Assembly (NCBI GenBank): GCA_938015435.1
Contig: CALLPN010000003.1
Location: forward strand, 186,001 to 250,000
DNA length: 64,000 nt
Reading direction: 5' to 3'
DNA from: an uncultured Saprospiraceae bacterium
GTDB taxonomy: Bacteria > Bacteroidota > Bacteroidia > Chitinophagales > Saprospiraceae
The notes below the pieces were generated by a model, which was not told where the DNA came from, made no database searches, and saw only the letters and a program-made list of their open reading frames with translations. Both the position numbers and the translations under genes were made by a program. Of the stretch, positions 44,407 through 53,693 are shown piece by piece. Position 1 is the stretch's first letter. Each line of letters starts with the position of its first letter.

Positions 44407-45474
44407 TTGATCCAGAATATAATAGCGCGAATATTACTTAGTCCTTTCTCTTTACTTTATGGTATAGGTGTCTGGTTACGCAATATCGCCTATGATACAG
44501 GATTAGTAAAAGCTACAAAATTTAGTATTCCTGTCATCAGCGTTGGTAATCTATCCGTTGGTGGTGCTGGTAAATCTCCTCATGTAGAATATCTTATTGA
44601 ATTGCTCAAGCCATATATCGATGTTGCAACATTGAGTCGTGGATATATGCGTAAGACAAAAGGGTTTAAACTGGTTAAATATGAGGATACGGCAGAAAGT
44701 GTAGGTGACGAACCGTTGCAATATAAACGCAAGTATAATGATATAGTGGTAGCGGTATCTGAAAGTAGAAATACTGGAATACCGATGATCTTACAGCATC
44801 ACCCCTATATACGGACGATACTTTTAGATGATGCATATCAACATAGGGCAGTTACTCCAGGACTCAACATATTATTGACACAATATGAATTGCCATTTAC
44901 GAGAGACAGCTTGTTGCCTGTCGGACGACTTAGGGAATGGAAGACGGCATATAAGCGCGCGGATATAATAATAATAACGAAGTGTCCTGAGAACATTACT
45001 AAGGCGGACAAAAATAAGTTGATAGAGGAAATTAATCCCTTTGCACATCAGCACATGTATTTTAGTAGGTATGAATATCAGATGCCCTACCATTTTATCC
45101 ACCTCAATAACAGATTGGATTTAGATCAAAGTCAGCAAGTATTATTAATCAGTGCGATAGCGAATACGGATTACCTTCTAGATTATCTAGAACCAAAAGT
45201 AGGAACTGTACAGCATCTTGAATATGAAGATCATCATCCATTTACTGAAGAGGATTTAAGATACCAAAAGAAGGTATATGATAACATGGAAGGAAATAAC
45301 CGAATTGTACTTACCACAGAAAAAGATGCTATGCGTCTAGAGCCTTATCGCCAACAATTTTATGATTGGGGCATCAATATATATGTCTTACCGATTAAGG
45401 TGAAATTCGATTTTGATGAGCAAGAAGTATTTAATGATTCAATAAAAGATTTTCTATTGAAGTTTAAGGTGTAA
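44407..45474 (+). CDS. lpxK: Tetraacyldisaccharide 4'-kinase LpxK
   Basis: The 355-residue protein has an N-terminal membrane segment (about 9-26; SPFSLLYGIGVWLRN) and the P-loop GNLSVGGAGKSP (47-58) typical of LpxK, then LSRGYMRKTKG and ILLDDAYQH. LpxK phosphorylates the 4' position of the lipid A disaccharide at the inner membrane. The start is TTG at 44407; the residues before the membrane segment match the usual length, and no nearer ATG exists. It is convergent with the NDH-2 gene. Confidence 0.94.
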   Translation: MIQNIIARILLSPFSLLYGIGVWLRNIAYDTGLVKATKFSIPVISVGNLSVGGAGKSPHVEYLIELLKPYIDVATLSRGYMRKTKGFKLVKYEDTAESVGDEPLQYKRKYNDIVVAVSESRNTGIPMILQHHPYIRTILLDDAYQHRAVTPGLNILLTQYELPFTRDSLLPVGRLREWKTAYKRADIIIITKCPENITKADKNKLIEEINPFAHQHMYFSRYEYQMPYHFIHLNNRLDLDQSQQVLLISAIANTDYLLDYLEPKVGTVQHLEYEDHHPFTEEDLRYQKKVYDNMEGNNRIVLTTEKDAMRLEPYRQQFYDWGINIYVLPIKVKFDFDEQEVFNDSIKDFLLKFKV

Positions 45475-45496
45475 TTGACGAATTACCTAATTGACG

Positions 45497-46789
45497 TTAT
45501 AGATTCTCTTCGTGTCGCTTCACCTTTCTAATAATTAATCTTAATCCTTTATCGGAGTTAAAATAACTCCAACTCCAATTGATAAAGACCACTATTCTAT
45601 TTCTAAAATCTACGAGCAACATTAGATGTAAGAACATCCAAATCATCCAAGCAAATATTCCTGAAAACTTATAGAATGGTAAATCTACTACAGCTTTATT
45701 TTTACCGATAGTAGCCATCGTTCCACGGTCTTTATATTTGAAGGGTTTGGTTTCTTTACCCTTGGCCATTAAATTAAAATTGGCACCTAAATGATATCCT
45801 TGTTGACTGGCTACTGATGCGAGCATAGGATATCCATTTGTATTAAGTAGGTTGTCAGTGTTGGCGACATCTCCAATACTGTATATATTGCTCGCGACAC
45901 TTTTGACTCTATGGTAATCATCCGTTTGCACTCTATTGCCTTTAGTAAGCGTACTATCTAATCCATCTATGGGTGCACCTTTTACTCCAGCCGTCCATAT
46001 CAATGTTTTAGTACTAATGTTCTCCTTACTCGTGATGGCCATAGTACCATTGTAATCTTTGACTGTAGTATTAAGATCTACTTTTACACCCAATTTATTA
46101 AGAAATTTTAAGGAATCTTTAGACGCCTTTTTACTCATGTTTTTAAGAATACGATCTGAAGCTTCGATGACTTGAATATTCATCTGAGTGATATCTAAAT
46201 CTGGGTAATCTTTTTGAAGCGAATTTTTTTTCAACTCAGCAAGTGCTCCTGCTAATTCTACTCCAGTAGCCCCACCTCCAACGATAACAAAATTCAAATA
46301 TTTTTGTCTATGCTCTAGTCTATTGTGCGTAAGTGCCTCTTCGAAATTTTGAATGATTATGCTTCGTAAATCTAAAGACTCTGTTAAGCTTTTCATGGTG
46401 TATCCAAATTCCTCAATACTCTTGATACCAAAGAAATTAGTAGTGGCTCCTGTGGCTATTACTAAGTGTTCGAATTCCACATCACCTATGTCAGTGTGAA
46501 TTAGATTTTTTGTGACATCAACGGACTGAACTTCAGCCATTCTAAAATGAAAATTGTCCTTTCCGCTAAATGTTTTTCTAATAGGATATACAATGGAGTC
46601 GGGCTCTAATCCGGAGCTAGCCACTTGATACATAAGTGGCTGAAATGTATGGTAGTTGTTTCGATCTATAAGAACGACTTGATAATTTTTGCTGTCGATT
46701 TTGTTGACTAATTTAAGTCCAGCAAAACCACATCCAATTATTACGATCCTTGGAAGGTCCGAATTAGGAATACTCATTGTTTTATTCAT
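45497..46789 (-). CDS. ndh: Type II NADH dehydrogenase (NDH-2)
   Basis: The 430-residue flavoprotein has two Rossmann motifs: the FAD site IIGCGFAGLKLV (about 17-28) and the NADH site VIVGGGATGVELAGALAE (about 168-185). A YSIGDVA-type FAD contact follows (about 308), then a C-terminal amphipathic and membrane-associating tail rich in Trp and Phe (about 375-410). It transfers electrons from NADH to quinone without pumping protons. The gene is single, flanked by lpxK (convergent) and the large secreted protein. Confidence 0.93.
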   Translation of the reverse strand: MNKTMSIPNSDLPRIVIIGCGFAGLKLVNKIDSKNYQVVLIDRNNYHTFQPLMYQVASSGLEPDSIVYPIRKTFSGKDNFHFRMAEVQSVDVTKNLIHTDIGDVEFEHLVIATGATTNFFGIKSIEEFGYTMKSLTESLDLRSIIIQNFEEALTHNRLEHRQKYLNFVIVGGGATGVELAGALAELKKNSLQKDYPDLDITQMNIQVIEASDRILKNMSKKASKDSLKFLNKLGVKVDLNTTVKDYNGTMAITSKENISTKTLIWTAGVKGAPIDGLDSTLTKGNRVQTDDYHRVKSVASNIYSIGDVANTDNLLNTNGYPMLASVASQQGYHLGANFNLMAKGKETKPFKYKDRGTMATIGKNKAVVDLPFYKFSGIFAWMIWMFLHLMLLVDFRNRIVVFINWSWSYFNSDKGLRLIIRKVKRHEENL

Positions 46790-46916
46790 AATGTAGGTAC
46801 ATTAACTACTAATATAAACAAACAGAACCAATACAAGTTTATGTTTCTTGCTGTGAAAGAATATTTAATTTTTGATGTAATTAAATATCTTTTTTAAAGA
46901 ATTTGTCTAGATATCT

Positions 46917-46952
46917 AAAAAAATGTCACTCCACATTAAAGCAGAGTGACAT
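46917..46952 (-). terminator. Rho-independent terminator of the large secreted protein gene
   Basis: A 9-bp stem pairs ATGTCACTC (46923-46931) with GAGTGACAT (46944-46952), loop 12 nt. On the minus strand it is followed by a run of T (plus-strand A run 46917-46923). It lies 31 bases past the stop at 46983. Confidence 0.85.
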
Positions 46953-46982
46953 CTTTAAACTTTCAATTATTGTCAAATAGTG

Positions 46983-49900
46983 TTATTTTTTTATTGTACT
47001 AAGGCCATCTATTTTCATTGTTCCATTATTTTGTATAAGTGAAGATGGCGACGAATTATTAGCATTAGGAAGTACTTCTACATCATGAAGAATTAAAGAT
47101 CCGATATTGATTATTGCAGAACCGTTAGATGATGTACCAGATGTAAGGGTTACTTGATCTAGTTCAAGTGATGCATCAGAGAGAATGAGAAACAATGGTC
47201 CTGAACCCACAGTTGATATATCTATAGTGTTGCTTCCAGGTAGTGCCATTATCACATCTTTCGTAATTGAAATCTGAGAATTTAGCTTAATACTATTTCC
47301 ATATAGTGAAGGATTGACAGTAACGATTTCGCCAGATGACATACAACTAATAACATCTCTTAGAGATCCAGGACCACTATCATCCAGATTGGTTACTTCA
47401 AGGTTACATCCAGATGCACATGAAATATCTGCTTCCCATCCAGTTCCCGTTACAAAATTGTCACTACGAAATCTCAATGTAATACAACCTGATGCTGCTG
47501 TGGAAGTGAAGGGACCCGGTACCGTACTCCCATAAAATCCGCCAGCAGGAAATCCTGCTTGTGTTGCTGGATTACCACTATCGAATTGTGTAGCGTTTAT
47601 ATCATCACCGTCATAGAGATATAATGCATCCCAAGTCGACTCTATATCAAGACTATTAAAAGTTAAGGTGATAGCGCCACTTCCAGCATTAGGACAAAGT
47701 GTTATTTCTTGATCTTCAGCATTACCATAATTTGCCGATTGACCGCCACTATCATAATATGTGTCACCACAACCAAACTTAGTAAGGTATGGGCCGCTTG
47801 TTAACCATGCTGATTTTGAACTTGTTCCACAATCAGACCTAATGTGAAAATAATATCCGGTGCCACTAGTAAGGCCATTGAGTGATATTGCCAAGCCAGT
47901 TTCAGTAGTCGTAGATGCAGGTAATACTCCATCGGTAGAATATGCCCAAATATACCCATTGGAAGGGGTATCAGTTGGGGCAACCCATGATACGTCAAAG
48001 CTATTATAGGTTAAGTTCGTGATTTCAACATTTTGAGGTGGATTACATAATGTAGATTCTTCTATAGTGTTATTTTTCCATACACCTCTTCCATAAGTAG
48101 CGATATATATCTCATTAGTACTCTCCTTTATTTCTATTTCTTTTACTTCTACATTCGGCAAATCAACATTGAATAAAGTCCAATTAGGAGTCGAGTTGTT
48201 TTTATAATAAACTCCGATATCCATACCAACATATAGTGTTTCTTCTTCATCGTTATGTATCGCTATACAGTTGGCAAACAGATTAGGTAAGGTTCCAGAA
48301 ATGTTACTCCAAGTGGTGCCTCCGTTAGTTGATTTATATACTTTTTCGCCAGATGAAAATTCAGATCTAACCGCATATATTACTTCTGGATCGTTAGGTG
48401 ACACTTTGACCATGGCAGTGTTAGAACCAGGAGTACTTAATGTAGTCCAGTTTAATCCACCATCGGTAGTTCTAAACATAGTGCCGGCCGTACCAGTATA
48501 AATATAGTCTGAGTTACTAGGTGATATAGCCACATACTGAAGGTTTATTGTGGATATGTTATCACCAATATTAGTCCAATTATTACCTTGATTAGTTGAT
48601 TTCCATACACTCTTATATCCTGCAATAATAGTACTTGGATTGGAAGGGTCAAGTACATAAGGTGTCACCCAAGCTCCTGATGGATTGCCTGGTATATTTG
48701 AGCTAATACCGGACCACGATCCACCACCATTAGTACTACGTCGAATATTTCCATTTTGTATGGCGCCATAAAGTACGTCACTATCTAGAGGGTTAATCGC
48801 ACAATCCATACCGTCTCCACCTATTTCATCAGTCCAGTTGGTATTGTTATTCCTTAGCTTTGATCCATTATCTTGAAGACCAGCCATGACACGATTGTCA
48901 GTTTCAGATACTCCAACTTTGTACATTTGGCTGATAACCATGTCACTGGTTACATCTGTCCATGTATCGCCATTATTTGTAGACTTGTAGATTCCTCCAT
49001 CGTTACCTTCCCATAGAACAGAACCGTTCCATTCCAACAAGTGCTTATCAGCGTGTACTGCTTGAGCTCCGCTTCCTGACCAGTGACTTGAGATCGTCCA
49101 ATTGACACCTCCATCTATAGATCTCCAATTGTTGACTCCACCTACATTAATAGCTTCTGCATCATTAGGATCTGCTGCTATTACTAGATCATACCAGCCT
49201 TGGCCACCGGAATCAGTTCCTGCGGAGTTCCATCCTAAGAGATTGATGTCAGCATTACTTACCATTTGAGTGAATGTATCTCCGCTATCAGTAGATCTCC
49301 ATACGCCTAATAGACCATTGTCAGCACTATTAGATGCTAGTACGTATAAGTAGTCAGAGTTATCTGCTGTAGTTGCGATTGCTAGTCTATTAGAGCCAGT
49401 TATAGTCTGTATAGTATTCCAATTAACACCATTGTCAGTAGATCTTAAAATAGTATTATTAGTTGTAGCATAGTAAGTATTACTACTTGCAAGTGGATTG
49501 ATATCTATATCTCTAAATGACCCAGTTTGTACTTGTGTCCATGTCGTACCAGCGTTAGTTGTCCTATAGATACCATTGTTAGATGCCAATGTGATGATAT
49601 CACTATTGTTTGGATCAAAAACCATATTAGAGATTCTACGATAAGAGGTAGATCCCCAGTTAAGTCCAGTTGAGTTCCAAGTATCACCACCATCTGTAGA
49701 TTTTAATACACCTATAGAGAAGTTGTCATATCCGTCAAAATCACCAGTACCGATATATATTGTATTTGGAGTATTTGGGTCTACCAATATCGCAGATACA
49801 CCTAGAGCACCAATAAAGTCAGTCTTAGGTAACCACGAAGCACCAGCGTCGATAGTCTTCCATAGTCCTCCTCCAGCAGATCCGACATATATGATATTGT

Positions 49901-50306
49901 TGTTAGTTGGGTGCCAATCGATAGACATGATTCTACCTGTACCTGCATAACCACTTGTATTAGAGTTGGGACCTAATCCAATCCATGGATCAGTTACATC
50001 TCGTGTTTGATCCATGTTATTTCTTACATAACTGTTGAATGTCTTGATATTGTAGTCGGCAGGTGGGAAGTTTCCGTTTTTGTCGATTCTATTTTCCCAT
50101 CTATATTCCCATCGTCTAATTGGCTTGTATCCTTTACCTTTTCCAGGGGTTCTGTCTTTCCAGTAAGTGTCAAATTCATTCATGACACTATGAAAATCTA
50201 TTTTACCAGATCCGTCTTCAAGATTAGTCCAAGACTGTGCAGATAATGATGTAAAAAGAAGAGAAATGAGTAGAAAGAGTAAGGTTATGCGGATAGTTAC
50301 TTTCAT
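46983..50306 (-). CDS. Large secreted protein: BNR/Vps10-type beta-propeller, Fn3, CUB-like, beta-helix start
   Basis: The 1107 residues begin with a signal peptide (hydrophobic to about residue 23). A long region of repeats (about 100-720) has the pattern STNGGxTWxxIS/TTDGGLNWTTL, as in BNR/sortilin-type beta-propellers. A fibronectin type III domain (about 735-820; NVEITNLTYNSFDVSW) and a CUB-like domain (about 830-940) follow. A short beta-helix-like end begins EVTNLDDSGPGSLRDVI. I see no type IX or Por secretion C-terminal domain, although the design is typical of type IX substrates. The function is unknown; adhesion or surface processing is a guess. Confidence 0.87.
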   Translation of the reverse strand: MKVTIRITLLFLLISLLFTSLSAQSWTNLEDGSGKIDFHSVMNEFDTYWKDRTPGKGKGYKPIRRWEYRWENRIDKNGNFPPADYNIKTFNSYVRNNMDQTRDVTDPWIGLGPNSNTSGYAGTGRIMSIDWHPTNNNIIYVGSAGGGLWKTIDAGASWLPKTDFIGALGVSAILVDPNTPNTIYIGTGDFDGYDNFSIGVLKSTDGGDTWNSTGLNWGSTSYRRISNMVFDPNNSDIITLASNNGIYRTTNAGTTWTQVQTGSFRDIDINPLASSNTYYATTNNTILRSTDNGVNWNTIQTITGSNRLAIATTADNSDYLYVLASNSADNGLLGVWRSTDSGDTFTQMVSNADINLLGWNSAGTDSGGQGWYDLVIAADPNDAEAINVGGVNNWRSIDGGVNWTISSHWSGSGAQAVHADKHLLEWNGSVLWEGNDGGIYKSTNNGDTWTDVTSDMVISQMYKVGVSETDNRVMAGLQDNGSKLRNNNTNWTDEIGGDGMDCAINPLDSDVLYGAIQNGNIRRSTNGGGSWSGISSNIPGNPSGAWVTPYVLDPSNPSTIIAGYKSVWKSTNQGNNWTNIGDNISTINLQYVAISPSNSDYIYTGTAGTMFRTTDGGLNWTTLSTPGSNTAMVKVSPNDPEVIYAVRSEFSSGEKVYKSTNGGTTWSNISGTLPNLFANCIAIHNDEEETLYVGMDIGVYYKNNSTPNWTLFNVDLPNVEVKEIEIKESTNEIYIATYGRGVWKNNTIEESTLCNPPQNVEITNLTYNSFDVSWVAPTDTPSNGYIWAYSTDGVLPASTTTETGLAISLNGLTSGTGYYFHIRSDCGTSSKSAWLTSGPYLTKFGCGDTYYDSGGQSANYGNAEDQEITLCPNAGSGAITLTFNSLDIESTWDALYLYDGDDINATQFDSGNPATQAGFPAGGFYGSTVPGPFTSTAASGCITLRFRSDNFVTGTGWEADISCASGCNLEVTNLDDSGPGSLRDVISCMSSGEIVTVNPSLYGNSIKLNSQISITKDVIMALPGSNTIDISTVGSGPLFLILSDASLELDQVTLTSGTSSNGSAIINIGSLILHDVEVLPNANNSSPSSLIQNNGTMKIDGLSTIKK

Positions 50307-50310
50307 GCTG

Positions 50311-50318
50311 CAAAGTTA
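50311..50318 (-). promoter_or_regulatory. Possible -7 box giving a near-leaderless mRNA for the large secreted protein
   Basis: On the minus strand TAACTTTG, an exact TAnnTTTG match, ends only 5 bases before the ATG (50304-50306). If it is used, transcription begins at or next to the start codon. Confidence 0.4.
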
Positions 50319-50346
50319 TTTTTTGTTAGTTAGCTCATATTTAGAA

Positions 50347-50471
50347 ATTTATCAGCAGGCTTATGACAGAAATCAACGCTTAGGTGCTTTAGGCGACCTT
50401 ATATCGCATAGAATTAAATACTATCTAGTGGGAGGTTGACTTTACAGAGATTTCTGTTGCAGCTGATAAAT
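50347..50471. repeat. Nested inverted-repeat element (about 125 bases)
   Basis: Three pairs of arms nest: ATTTATCAGC (50347-50356) with GCTGATAAAT (50462-50471), ACAGAAATC (50366-50374) with GATTTCTGT (50449-50457), and TCAAC (50373-50377) with GTTGA (50435-50439). No T run follows on either strand, so it is not a simple terminator. It lies between the DUF1801 gene and the promoter of the large secreted protein. Confidence 0.65.
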
Positions 50472-50494
50472 GTAAAAAACAAAATTATATATTA

Positions 50495-50881
50495 CTACTT
50501 AGGCAGTTTTTTCAATTTGCTGAATTTTTCATCTACGATTATTGCTTCTTCGATTAGTACTTGGAGTACTTCTTCATCTATTTCCTCTAGAGAATGGTAA
50601 GTTATTCCATAAATCTGCACTCGATTTTTGGCATCTAAAGCGCCTTGAGGATCATCCATCCACCGCCCATGAAGGAAGCATAATTCAATTCCTCCTTCCA
50701 CACCTTTCTTGCTTTTTTGAGGGTTAGTATAGCAAAGCCACTTATGCAAATCATAGAATGGTACCTTATAACGAAGTTTGTAAGTCATACCATACCGTTG
50801 AGTCAATAGATCGTGTAGATAAGATACTATTTCACGTTGTACACCTTCGAGGTTATAGATATAAGATTCTACTGGATTCAT
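50495..50881 (-). CDS. DUF1801-family protein (YdhG-like)
   Basis: The 128-residue protein has the DUF1801/YdhG fold, with the pattern YGMTYKLRYKVPFYDLHKWLCY and GGIELCFLHGRWM. Such small proteins occur widely and no enzymatic function is proven. I chose the ATG at 50881. A TTG at 50896 would give five more residues. A good promoter lies 59 bases upstream. Confidence 0.82.
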   Translation of the reverse strand: MNPVESYIYNLEGVQREIVSYLHDLLTQRYGMTYKLRYKVPFYDLHKWLCYTNPQKSKKGVEGGIELCFLHGRWMDDPQGALDAKNRVQIYGITYHSLEEIDEEVLQVLIEEAIIVDEKFSKLKKLPK

Positions 50882-50939
50882 TTTAAGTTTAGGCAAGTGG
50901 TTGTGAGGTCAACAACCTTATTTATGATGATATTCAAAC

Positions 50940-50971
50940 CAAATATAACTACAACTAACTTTAACTTCAAA
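50940..50971 (-). promoter_or_regulatory. Promoter of the DUF1801 gene with both boxes
   Basis: On the minus strand TTTG (50968-50971) is separated by 20 bases from TATATTTG (50940-50947), matching the TTTG-N20-TAnnTTTG arrangement known for Bacteroidota. The leader would be about 50 nt to the ATG at 50881. This is the best match in the window. Confidence 0.65.
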
Positions 50972-51147
50972 CTGGACAATGTAATTGCCGATACTAGTGT
51001 AGCAAATAGATGAATTTCTTCCTTTTTCAATTAAGTCTAATTGAGATTTGAATTCCAAATTAATTTAGTCCAATGAATCAACTTCTTCATCGATCTAAGT
51101 CACGCATCCTAACAAATTAAATTAACTTAGCTTACCAAGCAATCAAT

Positions 51148-51672
51148 ATGGAGTTTAGCAATCAGCAAATTGAAGAATCGGAATTACCCTCAGTATTAGA
51201 TATAAAGTACAGATCGATACAGAAAAAGCATCGAACAGTTTCTATTATAGTCTCTACTATATTGGCATTGATATTATTGGCGATTCCACTTACCATCAAT
51301 ATTCTTAGTGGAGATACATGGTTTTTTGACCATATTATATACATCGTAGGTATATGTTGTGCGGTGTATGGATTTCTCATCTTATTGTCTTTCAAGGGAT
51401 ATGCTAATAAAGGCTATGCGATGAGAGAACGTGATATTATTTTTAAACAAGGCTGGATCTGGCGAAGCTCGACAATAGTACCCTTCAATAGGATTCAACA
51501 TACAGAGATAGATCAAGGACCGATAGAGCGAATGTTTGGGTTATCTAAGCTAAAGATATTTACAGCAGGAGGATCATCGAGTGATCTCAAAATACCAGGA
51601 CTGTTACCTGATACGGCGAATCGACTCAAAGATTATATTCAAATCAAAGTAGGAAGAGATGAAGAAGAATAA
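51148..51672 (+). CDS. bPH2-domain membrane protein, first of a pair (YdbS-like)
   Basis: The 174-residue protein has two membrane helices (about 32-52 and 60-82) followed by a bacterial PH domain of type 2 (about 85-172), with the pattern IWRSSTIVPFNRIQHTEIDQGPIERMFGLSKLKIFTAGG. YdbS-type proteins of Bacillus are linked to protection against antimicrobial peptides. The next gene, with the two further PH units, overlaps by 14 bases; such pairs are common, so a complex is likely. Confidence 0.85.
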   Translation: MEFSNQQIEESELPSVLDIKYRSIQKKHRTVSIIVSTILALILLAIPLTINILSGDTWFFDHIIYIVGICCAVYGFLILLSFKGYANKGYAMRERDIIFKQGWIWRSSTIVPFNRIQHTEIDQGPIERMFGLSKLKIFTAGGSSSDLKIPGLLPDTANRLKDYIQIKVGRDEEE

Positions 51673-53161
51673 TTTTGACTTCACGATTCCTCAACGGCAA
51701 TCTTATGTAGCGATTCTGATGATCGTATGGAAGACATACCGAATATTGATCAGACAAGTGTTTCCTTTTTTAGTGATCTTTTTTGTTGGTAAATCTGCGA
51801 AAAGTGGTTTCGGTGATTATTTTTTGTATTTCGTAAGTGCTATAGCATTGATAGGTATGATCTATTCCATCTTAGCTTTTTTTCGGTACTATTTTCATAT
51901 TGAAGAGGATAAACTTATTGTTGAAAAAGGAATATTTGGGAGATCTAAAACTATCATTCCCTTTGAAAGAATACAGACTATTAATTTTGAAGAGAATATA
52001 GCTCATCAGTTATTTTCTGTGCTCCGACTAAAAGTAGATACGGCTGGATCATCGCAAAAAGAATTTGAATTTGACGCTATTGCTAAAGATCAAGCATACG
52101 CTTTACGCGAATTAATACTGGAGAAAAAATCTAAACTAAAACCTATTGCTGCCAAAGGAAGAAGTGAAGCTGCAACAGTAGAGGAAAAGAAAACGTATAC
52201 GAGTATACTCAAGCTTAGTATAATAGATTTGATCAAGGTCGGTATTACAGAAAACCATTTTCGATCTGGTAGCCTAATACTTTTTGCGATATATTGGATG
52301 TGGGATAATTTGCGTGAAGCAGGAATAGATGCAGAGAAGTATACCGAAGGAATAGATCCACTTGCAGGAGGAGTTATCATATTGATCAGCCTAGCGGTTG
52401 TTTTTGTAATATTATCATTTCTATTTTCTCTTTTTAGAACAGTTTTAAAATATTATGGATTAGAGTTTTGGAGGTCTGATAATGGTTTTAAAATCAGCTC
52501 TGGACTTTTTACCAAAAAAGATGTTTCTGCACTTGACCATAAAATACAAATGGTCAGTTGGTCTGATAATTTACTGAGAAAAATAGTAGGATACTATCAA
52601 CTAAGTCTTAAGCAAGCGTCAAGTATCGCGATCAATAATAAATCATCTATTAATATTCCTGGATGTCGTCAAGATCAGATAGATATGGTGACACGTGCAC
52701 TATACGGTTCTAGAGCTTTTGACGATATAGAGATGGAGTCAGTCGATAAACGATTTATGTATAGACGTATGGTTTTTCTATCCCTCATAGGGATACCTTT
52801 TATTGCTTTGGGTTACTTCGATACTAAGCCTTTTTTTATCGTCTTGGGAGTTGTACTTATGATCTACTTTATAGTTACTTCTTACTTCCGTTATAAGAAA
52901 TGTAAGTTTGGACACAATGAAAAAATGGTAATGATAAGGGGTGGATTGTTTGGTGATAAAGCAGAGACCTTACCTATTATAAAATTACAAAATATAGAGC
53001 TTAGTCAGTCTCCTTACCAAAGAAGAAAAAAGTTAGCTAACGTAAAAATTTATACTGCAGCAGGGAGTGTGACTATTCCTTATGTGGGCTTCGATAGAGC
53101 AATTCGACTAACAGATTACTTGCTGTATAAAACCGAGAGTAGTAATAAGAGGTGGATGTGA
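51659..53161 (+). CDS. bPH2-domain membrane protein, second of a pair (YdbT-like)
   Basis: The 500-residue protein has membrane helices at about 20-75, 195-265 and 360-405, alternating with three bPH2 domains (about 80-160, 270-350 and 420-495). Each PH domain shows the IPFERIQ, LDHKIQ or LPIIKLQ signature, in which a conserved Gln or Asn occurs. YdbT partners with YdbS. The role in this organism is unknown. Its ATG lies inside the end of the first gene (14-base overlap). Confidence 0.85.
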   Translation: MKKNNFDFTIPQRQSYVAILMIVWKTYRILIRQVFPFLVIFFVGKSAKSGFGDYFLYFVSAIALIGMIYSILAFFRYYFHIEEDKLIVEKGIFGRSKTIIPFERIQTINFEENIAHQLFSVLRLKVDTAGSSQKEFEFDAIAKDQAYALRELILEKKSKLKPIAAKGRSEAATVEEKKTYTSILKLSIIDLIKVGITENHFRSGSLILFAIYWMWDNLREAGIDAEKYTEGIDPLAGGVIILISLAVVFVILSFLFSLFRTVLKYYGLEFWRSDNGFKISSGLFTKKDVSALDHKIQMVSWSDNLLRKIVGYYQLSLKQASSIAINNKSSINIPGCRQDQIDMVTRALYGSRAFDDIEMESVDKRFMYRRMVFLSLIGIPFIALGYFDTKPFFIVLGVVLMIYFIVTSYFRYKKCKFGHNEKMVMIRGGLFGDKAETLPIIKLQNIELSQSPYQRRKKLANVKIYTAAGSVTIPYVGFDRAIRLTDYLLYKTESSNKRWM

Positions 53162-53236
53162 TATTAGGCGCAATAGTTAGAATGTATTTGCATTAAAAAT
53201 TATAGTCAATACGTATTGAAAATTTAATATTGAAGA

Positions 53237-53557
53237 GTGAAATACTGGATTTTAAATATACTATTGATATTACTACCGATTATTTGGTTCGCAATTGTAA
53301 TCTATTCATTAATTGGTGCCAATACATTAACGTATCTGTATCGTGATCAAAAAAATAGAGCAGGGTTTGAATTGAAGTGGAGAAGGTTTGGCCCCTCAAA
53401 TAAGGAAATAGAGAAAATAATTCAAACGTCTAAGGATAATTACACTGTGCAAAAAGCAAAAGATGCAATCCAAGCCAAGAGGAAGTCAATTATTTTCTTA
53501 TATCTATTTATCGCACTATACTTGGTAACTATATGTCTAAATAGATATTTCATTTGA
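53237..53557 (+). CDS. Small membrane protein of unknown function
   Basis: I do not recognise this 106-residue protein. It has two membrane helices (about 5-27 and 85-102) separated by a basic, polar region with KWRRFGPSNKEIEK. The start is GTG at 53237. It is 75 bases after the PH pair in the same direction, so it may belong to the same transcript. An AT-rich stem-loop follows at 53564-53589. Confidence 0.6.
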   Translation: MKYWILNILLILLPIIWFAIVIYSLIGANTLTYLYRDQKNRAGFELKWRRFGPSNKEIEKIIQTSKDNYTVQKAKDAIQAKRKSIIFLYLFIALYLVTICLNRYFI

Positions 53558-53693
53558 TTGAAATTTTACTAGAAAAATTAATAGTAAAACATTATTAATT
53601 GAATATTTCTATAAAGTGTTTTCGGTAAAATTGTAGCAAGTGTAAATACTAAGTAACGAATTTTAAAAAATGGATACGTACATAATTTTGGTG

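Noticed and set aside
53564-53600. Two overlapping hairpins after the small membrane gene, resembling an attenuator
   Set aside because: The stems (TTTTACTA/TAGTAAAA and AATTAAT/ATTAATT) are AT-only or nearly so, and expected by chance in this base composition.
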